A stretch of 13,273 nt of DNA from Eubacterium sp. (GTDB taxonomy: Bacteria; Bacillota; Clostridia; Oscillospirales; Acutalibacteraceae). The notes under the pieces are model-generated. The model had not been told where the DNA came from and ran no database searches. It saw nothing but the letters and a program-made list of their open reading frames with translations. Location of the stretch: the NCBI GenBank assembly GCA_024696725.1, contig JAILGO010000107.1, positions 1-13,273 on the forward strand, given 5' to 3'. Shown piece by piece: positions 6,010-12,065 of this stretch (position 1 is the first letter of the stretch; each line of letters begins with the position of its first letter). The translations under genes and the position numbers were made by a program.

Positions 6010-6682
6010 GATAAGCAGCAGAGAAATAATCGACGTCGTTAAGTTCAACAGCAAAAAAATAATTATTGCGGAAAAGGCGGCTCTTTTAGACGGCGGCTCA
6101 CAAACGGGTTATTACGTTCTTGACCTTGAAACCGGTGATAAGGAGGTTGTTACAAAAAGTGCCTACCTTATGAAGAAGTTCGGAAATTCGGCATATAAGA
6201 AAATCGGTGAAAGTATATCTGACTTTTCCGACTGTGAGGCTGCGATACTTCCGAGTAAGAACGTATTTATCATTTTTTCAAACGGTCAGTGCGCTATGTA
6301 CGGCAAGGACGGAGAAACGCTCTGGACCAAAACTCTCACATATAATGAGAAGCCGGTTACGGGTCTTGCCGCGGACGGCGAGTATATTTGGTGCTGCTGT
6401 AAGGACGAAAACTGCGTTATCCGATATCTCGCAGACAGTAACAAGCTAAACCTTGATTTAAGAGTAGGTGCAATCGACGCGGACACCTTCAGGTCGCCCT
6501 GCTTCGTTTCGTCCGACGACGAGGGAATATACGTTTGCTGCAGCAATAAGCTGAGAAAAATCAGCAGAAGCGATTTCGTTGTAAGCGACGTAAGCGACGC
6601 CTTAAGCGGACTTAAAAGGTTTTACCGCTTCGGAAAATACACGCTCGTTTGTACAATCGACGGCGCATATATCGGAGAATAA
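6002..6682 (+). CDS. Cys-rich hypothetical protein, beta-propeller-like, coupled to rex
   Basis: 226 residues, unrecognised. The GTG at 6002 is chosen over the GTG at 5987 because GAGGAGG (5989-5995) lies 6 nt before it. The gene overlaps the rex stop by 8 bases, implying translational coupling. No signal peptide or membrane segment is seen, so it is probably cytoplasmic. The sequence alternates short strands with G/D turns (YYVLDLETGDKEVV, CAMYGKDGETLWTK, LAADGEYIWCCC, SSDDEGIYVCCSNKLRKI), like PQQ/WD-type propeller blades, but there is room for only about four or five. It has ten cysteines (78, 97, 131-133, 138, 167, 179, 180, 217), high for such a protein. A strong terminator follows, so it is the last gene of the Rex operon. 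Function is unknown; a redox or metal role would be speculation from its place and Cys content. Confidence 0.8.
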   Translation: MVKISSREIIDVVKFNSKKIIIAEKAALLDGGSQTGYYVLDLETGDKEVVTKSAYLMKKFGNSAYKKIGESISDFSDCEAAILPSKNVFIIFSNGQCAMYGKDGETLWTKTLTYNEKPVTGLAADGEYIWCCCKDENCVIRYLADSNKLNLDLRVGAIDADTFRSPCFVSSDDEGIYVCCSNKLRKISRSDFVVSDVSDALSGLKRFYRFGKYTLVCTIDGAYIGE

Positions 6683-6683
6683 T

Positions 6684-6718
6684 AAAACGCGGTACCGAAA
6701 GGCGCCGCGTTTTGTTTT
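6684..6718 (+). terminator. Terminator of the acn-icd-rex operon
   Basis: AAAACGCGG pairs with CCGCGTTTT, and the stem extends inward through GGTACC/GGCGCC (one A-C mismatch, one T-G) to a GAAA tetraloop (6697-6700). It is followed by GTTTT. It starts directly after the stop of the 226-residue gene and separates the metabolic operon from the envelope genes. Confidence 0.88.
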
Positions 6719-6725
6719 GAAATTG

Positions 6726-6804
6726 TAATTGCTTTTTCTTATAGCTTATACTATAATTAAGTTATAGGATTACAAACTAAAAAATATAAGGAGTAATAAA
6801 TATG
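6726..6804 (+). repeat. Duplicated promoter/leader block, copy A
   Basis: 79 bp ending at the ATG of the 631-residue protein, identical at 72 positions to 8822-8900 with no gaps. It covers the -35, -10, palindrome, leader and ribosome site. Similarity falls off upstream of 6726. It marks a duplication or selection for shared control. Confidence 0.9.
6729..6757 (+). promoter_or_regulatory. Promoter of the 631-residue secreted protein, with palindrome over the -10
   Basis: TTGCTT (6729-6734), a 17-base spacer and TATAAT (6752-6757). A perfect inverted repeat, CTATAA-TTAAG-TTATAG (6751-6767), covers the -10 and the region up to +1. A further TTATAG is at 6739-6744. The poor -35 with a perfect -10 suits an activated or repressed promoter. 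The same arrangement precedes the 1041-residue gene. Confidence 0.72.
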
Positions 6805-8697
6805 AAAAAGATTATTGCACTTGCACTTACTTTTATTATGGTGCTGACCGCAACGCCGATAACGGCACTTGCGGACAACGGTCCCAACAAGGACAACAAC
6901 GAAACGTTTTTAAGAGTGTACGAGCCCGACGCCGACGGTTATTATTTTGACGATTACGGACGCATAATCGGAAAGCAGTACGAGCTTTACGCAAACGGTC
7001 AGGCACACGCAAGCGGGATTGCGGGAGTAAGCTACAACCTTGCTTCGAACACTCTTACGCTGGATTCAACGGCGGGAACAAAAGCCGCAAAGCTCAGAGT
7101 AATCGCAAATATGATGGGCGACGATTTTAAAATCGTTGTCAACGGCGAATGCGAGCTTGCAAGCATTCTCGTATGGGGCTTCTATTACGGCGGAAGCCTC
7201 AGGATTGACGGAAGCGGAACCTTAACCGTAAACAAAAACAAAAAATTCGACTCGGCTATTTTAATTCGGGCTGAGGCAACTGAAGGAAAGCTCGCCTTCG
7301 GCAAGAACGTAAAGCTCAAGCTTTACGGCAGGGACTTTGCAATCGCCACGGCGGAATCGTCGAACACAGACGCTTCGCAAGCCATCGTTTTTGAAAACGG
7401 ACAGGTTCCTCAAACGATTAAGGAGTCGGCTGCCGACATTCGCTATGAAAGAGTCAACTGCCTTGTTTACACGCCCAACGAAGACGGCTACGGCGGATAT
7501 CAGACTATATCCAAAAGCGATCCCGAAGGCATATACGGCGTAACGGAGGGCTACGTAGGTTCAGACCCGTCGAACACGAGACACTTCGTAGGAAAATACA
7601 TCTATATTCCCCGTTATAACGCATATCTTCAGGACTACTATTATTTCGAGTCCGATGAAAACTATTTATACGGCGAGCTTGCTTTAAACGACGCTCAGTG
7701 GGAAGCACAGAACGAGTTCACGGTCGTCGCCACCCCTTCGGGCGAGCCCGAGAAAATTGATTTCAAGACCGAAGACCAGTACGGAACAAACACCTCTCAC
7801 GGCGGAAACCGTATGAAAAGAGACTCCGACCCGAGCGGCATCTATGCGTATGCAACGTACGGAAGCGACGGTATGGGCAAATATTTCCTTATTGAACGCT
7901 TGGTTTACAGCAACGAGCAGGAATATTATGTTAAGGACACGACCTTTGAAACCGTAAAGGTTTATGAGGAAAACATCGGCGAAGGTAAGGAATGGAGTAT
8001 CGTTGAAGGCGTAAACTACAACAGGCTTGAATGGGAAGGCACGGTAAACGCTCTTGAAGCCTCCGTATATAAGGATAAGAACAATAAAAAATATATCGTT
8101 TATGACGGCAAAGCGTTCGCCCTTGACGAAAGCAGCTCCTTAACGCTCGACGGTGAAAATTACTATTATACAACCGAAAACGACGCAATCAACGTCAACG
8201 ATTTAGAGGAATCGGTAATCAGCGAGGGTAACAACGGTCTTTATAATTATTACATTATATCGGACGCAATCTATTATAACACCACCGCTCACACGACTCA
8301 CACCTGGGACAAGGGCAAGGTAACCAAGAAGGCAACCGTCAAAGCGGCAGGCAATATTAAATATACCTGTACGGTTTGCGGAGAGGTTAAAAACGAGGCA
8401 ATCGCGAAGAACAACTTTAAGGTAACCGCAAAGAAAAAGGTCTTAACGCTTGGAAAAGCAGGCGGAAAGATTAAAGCAAAAAGCGCTTATAGCATTAAAA
8501 ACAAAAAAGGCAAGATTACGTACAAAAAAGCAAAGGGCAATAAGAAAATCACCGTTTCAAAGACGGGCGTAATCACCGTTAAGAAAGGCTTAAAGAAAGG
8601 TAAGACCTATGCCGTAAAGGTTAAGGTAACCGACGGCGGAAACAGCAAATACGCACCGGTTACCAAGGTCGTAACTATTAAAATCAAAATTAATTAA
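6802..8697 (+). CDS. Secreted surface protein with Cys motif and lysine-rich Ig-like C-terminal tail
   Basis: 631 residues. A signal peptide (MKKIIALALTFIMVLTATPITALA) is followed by predicted cleavage after A24. Residues 35-200 are beta-rich, with the SLRIDGSGTLTV segment seen in beta-helix or carbohydrate-binding-like surface domains. The middle (about 239-490) is very rich in Tyr, Asp and Glu and has two diverged units starting SDPEGIY (239) and SDPSGIY (342). From H500 there is a C-terminal module shared with the 1041-residue protein: HTWDKGKVTKKA, a CxxC pair (C523, C526), then about 90 residues of alternating Lys and hydrophobics typical of an Ig-like strand pattern. There is no LPxTG, SLH or dockerin; retention through the basic tail is a guess. 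AAGGAG is 8 nt before the ATG, and an own promoter and terminator make it monocistronic. The molecular function is unknown. Confidence 0.85.
   Translation: MKKIIALALTFIMVLTATPITALADNGPNKDNNETFLRVYEPDADGYYFDDYGRIIGKQYELYANGQAHASGIAGVSYNLASNTLTLDSTAGTKAAKLRVIANMMGDDFKIVVNGECELASILVWGFYYGGSLRIDGSGTLTVNKNKKFDSAILIRAEATEGKLAFGKNVKLKLYGRDFAIATAESSNTDASQAIVFENGQVPQTIKESAADIRYERVNCLVYTPNEDGYGGYQTISKSDPEGIYGVTEGYVGSDPSNTRHFVGKYIYIPRYNAYLQDYYYFESDENYLYGELALNDAQWEAQNEFTVVATPSGEPEKIDFKTEDQYGTNTSHGGNRMKRDSDPSGIYAYATYGSDGMGKYFLIERLVYSNEQEYYVKDTTFETVKVYEENIGEGKEWSIVEGVNYNRLEWEGTVNALEASVYKDKNNKKYIVYDGKAFALDESSSLTLDGENYYYTTENDAINVNDLEESVISEGNNGLYNYYIISDAIYYNTTAHTTHTWDKGKVTKKATVKAAGNIKYTCTVCGEVKNEAIAKNNFKVTAKKKVLTLGKAGGKIKAKSAYSIKNKKGKITYKKAKGNKKITVSKTGVITVKKGLKKGKTYAVKVKVTDGGNSKYAPVTKVVTIKIKIN
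8299..8694 (+). repeat. C-terminal Cys/Lys-rich module, copy in the 631-residue protein
   Basis: Residues 500-631. It is homologous along its full length to 11622-12020, sharing stretches such as GKVTKKAT, IAKNNFK, NKGKITYKKAKG (KKGKITYKKAKG here) and VTIKIK. It encodes a CxxC pair followed by a very basic Ig-like domain. The DNA is diverged but clearly alignable, so the module is a paralogous cassette joined to unrelated N-terminal parts. Confidence 0.85.
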
Positions 8698-8715
8698 CCC
8701 TTGAACCTATGAAAT

Positions 8716-8747
8716 AAAAAAGCAGCCGCTTCGTGCGGCTGTTTTTT
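8716..8747 (+). terminator. Terminator after the 631-residue gene
   Basis: CAGCCGC (8723-8729) pairs with GCGGCTG (8735-8741) around a TTCGT loop. It is flanked by six A on the left and six T on the right that extend the stem and form the U-tract. A textbook intrinsic terminator. Confidence 0.92.
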
Positions 8748-8753
8748 AATTGC

Positions 8754-8790
8754 CTGCGCAAGAGAGACTGTACGGCGCGCTCTTTCGCAG
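8754..8790. other. Imperfect hairpin of unknown role upstream of the second surface-gene promoter
   Basis: CTGCGCAAGAG (8754-8764) can pair with CTCTTTCGCAG (8780-8790), 11 bp with one C-T mismatch, around a 15-base loop. There is no T-tract, so it is not a terminator, and it lies outside the predicted transcripts. I see no gene or other signal in 8748-8821. Confidence 0.4.
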
Positions 8791-8821
8791 AATAATAAAG
8801 CGGTAACGCTGCACGAAAATA

Positions 8822-8900
8822 TAATTGCTTTTTCTTATAGCTTATACTATAATTAATTTATAGGATTATAAACGAAAAATAATAAGGAGTAATGATTATG
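8822..8900 (+). repeat. Duplicated promoter/leader block, copy B
   Basis: The counterpart of 6726-6804 (72 of 79 identical), ending at the ATG of the 1041-residue protein. The alignment places that ATG at 8898, not at the ATG of 8892, and so sets the start. Confidence 0.9.
8825..8853 (+). promoter_or_regulatory. Promoter of the 1041-residue secreted protein, with palindrome over the -10
   Basis: TTGCTT (8825-8830), a 17-base spacer and TATAAT (8848-8853). The inverted repeat CTATAA-TTAAT-TTATAG (8847-8863) is kept although its central base differs from copy A. Both arms are identical between copies, as expected of an operator. Confidence 0.72.
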
Positions 8901-11900
8901 AAAAAGACTTTGGCATTAATTCTTTCGATTGTAATGGCGATTTCGATGATGCCGTTTTCTGTTTTCGCTTACGACGGAACGGTAAAGGATATTGAATTCA
9001 CACCCGACAAGCAGCTTTCGGCTTATTTTAAGTCAGGCGGATATGTTGGTACAGATGAAAACGAACAGCAATACTATTTTTACAATTATTTGAGATACGG
9101 TGAGGGCGACAAGCTTGTTATCATAGATAATGACGATAACCGCTACACCTACGTTGCTGATTTCGATGAGGCGGAACAGGAATACTATCTTGTATCCGAA
9201 GACGGAAACGACAGAATTAAGTATTCGGGTGAAGGCAATGAGATTGCGCGTATAGACGAGCAGGACCACCCCGGAAAGCACCTTGAGCTCGGCGAAAATA
9301 ATAACACTTTCTTTGTTGAATTCAGGGGTAAACGCACGGCTGTTCCCGTATATATTGTAAGCAATCCGGTTGATTCGTTTGAATTCACACCCGCAAAGCC
9401 TTATCAGGTTATTGAGAACACAAACGGTCACTGGGACCATAGCGAAACGTACGGCGACTATTTCAATTACGACATTCCTTCATTTCAGGAGGGAGACGTT
9501 ATTTCCGTTATCTTTGCGGGCGAAACAGAGCCCGTTGAATACACTTACAAAGTCGTTGACGGAAACTACGATTTTTATGACGAAAACGATGAAATTATTC
9601 CTTACGACGATACGATAACCCGTTCTAACGGTGGTGCTCCATGGACGATTGGCGGAAACAACGAGCTTGTCGTTGAATACTCCGGAATTGAAGTATCCGT
9701 AAGCATTTCGGTTATTAAAAACACCGTTACGGGAATTGATTACACAAGAGCGCAGCCCGACGAATACTTTGAGGGCGACACCCACTATGACCCCTGGGAT
9801 AATGCATATCTGTACAGTCACCCGAATTTTTACGAAGGCGACGTTTTAACCGTTTATGAGGACGAGCTTACCACAGTTTACACCTGCAAGTTCAACAATG
9901 AAAACGGTGAATACTATTTTGAAAGTGAAAACGGAAAAACAATCGAAACGAACGGCGAAAACGCCGTAAGCTTTTATGACAATCAGCTCACGGCTCCGTG
10001 GGTAATAGGCAACAATAACGAATTCTACGTTCAGTATATGGGCTATACAAAAGCGCTCAAGGTAACCGTTAAAGAAAACCCCGTTTTATCAATTTCATAC
10101 TCCTGTGCAAAGCCCGTCGAATTATACGCAAACACAAATGGATATGAAGAAAACGGTTATTACGTTTACCATTACGGTTCCTTCAACGTCGGCGACAAGC
10201 TCAGCGTAACGAATAGCAAACTTGTTACAACCGAATACAATGCCGTTTTTAACGACGAAACCCATGAGATAGAGTTTGTTGCCGGAAACGGAGACGTTAT
10301 TCAGACACATGAATTAAACGTTTATGATAATCAGAGTGATAATCACTGGGTTATCGGAACCGAAAACGAATACTATCTTTCTTATATGGGAAGACAGTGC
10401 ACCCTTTATGCAACAGTAAAGGCAAACCCCGTTGAATCCATTGAATATACAAGAGCTCAGCCTGCTGTTTTATATGACAATGAAGGCTGGGAAACGGACG
10501 ACGGAACAAAAATGTACAGCGAACCGCATTTATTATACGGCGATACTCTTGTTGTAACTTACACAAATAATTCAAAGAAGACCTTTACGTACGAATACAG
10601 CGAAGAGCTTAACTGCGACGTTTTCACCTCAGATGACGGAGAAGCACTTGACGATGTACGTACGAAATCTGACCAATTGCTCACTCCGTGGACAGTTGGC
10701 GGCGACAACGAATACTACGTTGAATATATGGGCAAAACCTCGCAGCCGATTAAGGTTACAATAAAAGAAAACAACCTTAAAGAAATCCGCGTTGAAAAGG
10801 TTAAACCGGCTACGGTATATGAAGGCGACCAGCACGAAGAATACTCGTGGACGGTTGACAGAACCTATATGGCATACTCAATCCCGTGGTTTGAAGAGGG
10901 CGACAAGCTTATTTTAACCGACAAGGAAGATAACGAAAAAGAGTACGTTTACACGCTCGGCGAAAATGATGACGATGGATACTTTGCTTGCGGCGACGAA
11001 ATGCTCGGCGATATGCTGATGGTTTATCATTTTCAGTTTATGAATCCGTGGGAGCCGGACGGCGAATACAACTACTTTTATGCCGAATTGCGCGGCTTCA
11101 CTTGTACGGTTCCCGTTACTGTTATAGCTTCGGATATCAAATCTATTTCCTTCACGCTTGCTAAGCCCGACGAGCTTGTATTCGACGAATACGAAAATGA
11201 TAAGGGCGAATGGAGAGAAAAAGACGAGGGCTCCTGGTATTTCTACGCATGGTTCTTCGCAGATTTCAGGGAGTCAACGCTTACCGTTACCTACAAGGAT
11301 AACTCCACCGCCGTTTACGTTGTAAAATTCGATTCGGACGAAACGGGCGTTTACTTTGAAAACGTTAAGGACGAAAACGACAAGCTTTATCAGAGCGACG
11401 TTGATTTATTCGACCGCCAGCTTGAAGAAAACTGGACCCCCGATACGCGCAACGCTCTTTATATGAAGTATAAGGGCGTTACCTGCGAAATTCCCGTAAC
11501 GATTAACCACGTATATACGCAGAGCACCGTCGCTCCTACCTGTACCGCACAGGGCTACACGCTTACAAAGTGCTCGGCTTGCGGTAAGGAAGCTAAGAGC
11601 AACTTTACCAACGCTCTCGGTCACAAATGGGACGCAGGAAAGGTTACGAAAAAAGCTACTGCTAATGCTGCAGGCAATTTCAGATACACCTGCGCAACCT
11701 GCAACGCGGTTAAGAACGAAATAATCGCAAAGAATAATTTCAAAGCAACTGCTAAAAAGAAGACAGTTACCGCCGACGCGAAAAAGAAAACCACTATTAA
11801 AGCCAAAAAAGCATACGTTATCGCGAATAATAAAGGAAAGATAACGTATAAAAAAGCAAAGGGAATCAGCGGTATCAAGGTTTCAGCGAACGGCAACATA

Positions 11901-12023
11901 GTCATTAAAAAAGGCTTAGCGCCCAAGACCTATACAATCAAGATTAAGATTACCGATAAAGGAAACAGCAAATATGCTTCCGTTACGAAAACCGTAACTA
12001 TTAAAATCAAGGTTAAGAAATAA
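8898..12023 (+). CDS. Secreted seven-repeat Ig-like surface protein with lysine-rich tail
   Basis: 1041 residues from the ATG at 8898. That start keeps AAGGAG at 8 nt and matches the paralogous leader; the ATG at 8892 would be only 2 nt from it. A signal peptide (MKKTLALILSIVMAISMMPFSVFA) ends at A24. Seven tandem repeats of about 115-129 residues follow, starting at 29, 158, 277, 396, 512, 627 and 747. Each has V-x-S-I-E-[YF]-T-x-A-[KQ]-P, then F-x-E-G-D-x-L-x-V, and ends PW-x-[IV]-G-x-[ND]-NE-[YF]-Y-V-x-Y-M-G plus VTVKENP. The pattern recalls group 3 bacterial Ig-like domains with an insertion. Then come Cys motifs (C882, C892, C895; C932, C935) and a basic Ig-like tail homologous to the 631-residue protein. 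The repeats are strongly acidic and the tail strongly basic. There is no LPxTG or SLH. It is probably a stalk or adhesin exposed at the surface; the ligand is unknown. Confidence 0.88.
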   Translation: MKKTLALILSIVMAISMMPFSVFAYDGTVKDIEFTPDKQLSAYFKSGGYVGTDENEQQYYFYNYLRYGEGDKLVIIDNDDNRYTYVADFDEAEQEYYLVSEDGNDRIKYSGEGNEIARIDEQDHPGKHLELGENNNTFFVEFRGKRTAVPVYIVSNPVDSFEFTPAKPYQVIENTNGHWDHSETYGDYFNYDIPSFQEGDVISVIFAGETEPVEYTYKVVDGNYDFYDENDEIIPYDDTITRSNGGAPWTIGGNNELVVEYSGIEVSVSISVIKNTVTGIDYTRAQPDEYFEGDTHYDPWDNAYLYSHPNFYEGDVLTVYEDELTTVYTCKFNNENGEYYFESENGKTIETNGENAVSFYDNQLTAPWVIGNNNEFYVQYMGYTKALKVTVKENPVLSISYSCAKPVELYANTNGYEENGYYVYHYGSFNVGDKLSVTNSKLVTTEYNAVFNDETHEIEFVAGNGDVIQTHELNVYDNQSDNHWVIGTENEYYLSYMGRQCTLYATVKANPVESIEYTRAQPAVLYDNEGWETDDGTKMYSEPHLLYGDTLVVTYTNNSKKTFTYEYSEELNCDVFTSDDGEALDDVRTKSDQLLTPWTVGGDNEYYVEYMGKTSQPIKVTIKENNLKEIRVEKVKPATVYEGDQHEEYSWTVDRTYMAYSIPWFEEGDKLILTDKEDNEKEYVYTLGENDDDGYFACGDEMLGDMLMVYHFQFMNPWEPDGEYNYFYAELRGFTCTVPVTVIASDIKSISFTLAKPDELVFDEYENDKGEWREKDEGSWYFYAWFFADFRESTLTVTYKDNSTAVYVVKFDSDETGVYFENVKDENDKLYQSDVDLFDRQLEENWTPDTRNALYMKYKGVTCEIPVTINHVYTQSTVAPTCTAQGYTLTKCSACGKEAKSNFTNALGHKWDAGKVTKKATANAAGNFRYTCATCNAVKNEIIAKNNFKATAKKKTVTADAKKKTTIKAKKAYVIANNKGKITYKKAKGISGIKVSANGNIVIKKGLAPKTYTIKIKITDKGNSKYASVTKTVTIKIKVKK
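8982..11507 (+). repeat. Seven tandem protein repeats (acidic Ig-like units)
   Basis: Units begin at 8982, 9369, 9726, 10083, 10431, 10776 and 11136 and end near 11507. Units 3 and 5 are closest to the consensus (VxxIxYTRAQP, [TL]APW or LTPW, YMG). Units 1, 6 and 7 are the most diverged. The DNA is not near-identical between units, so the array is old and not prone to slippage. Confidence 0.85.
11622..12020 (+). repeat. C-terminal Cys/Lys-rich module, copy in the 1041-residue protein
   Basis: Residues 909-1041, starting HKWDAGKVTKKA. It pairs with 8299-8694. An extra Cys unit of the same style (APTCTAQGYTLTKCSACGK) comes just before it in this protein and is absent from the other. Confidence 0.85.
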
Positions 12024-12030
12024 CAGAATA

Positions 12031-12065
12031 AAAAAGCGGCGAAGCTAAGCGCTTCGCCGCTTTTT
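12031..12065. terminator. Bidirectional terminator between convergent surface genes
   Basis: A perfect 15-bp stem (12031-12045 with 12051-12065) closes a TAAGC loop, with five A at the left and five T at the right. It lies between the stop at 12021-12023 and the minus-strand stop at 12064-12066, and serves both. Confidence 0.93.

Noticed and set aside
5987..6682. Start of the 226-residue gene at GTG 5987
   Set aside because: GAGGAGG at 5989-5995 lies inside that extension and is ideally placed for GTG 6002.
6752..6767. Riboswitch or structured leader before the surface genes
   Set aside because: The conserved block is mostly promoter, and the mRNA leader is about 40 nt of A-rich sequence, too short and unstructured for a known riboswitch.
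9033..9440. Minus-strand ORFs inside the seven-repeat protein
   Set aside because: Products of the skewed codon composition on the sense strand; no domain or start signal.
8982..11507. CRISPR array or DNA satellite
   Set aside because: The repeats are about 350 bp protein units diverged at DNA level, in frame within one ORF; no short direct repeats with spacers.
8892..12023. Start of the repeat protein at ATG 8892
   Set aside because: It would leave 2 nt to AAGGAG; the paralogous leader and signal peptide both point to ATG 8898.
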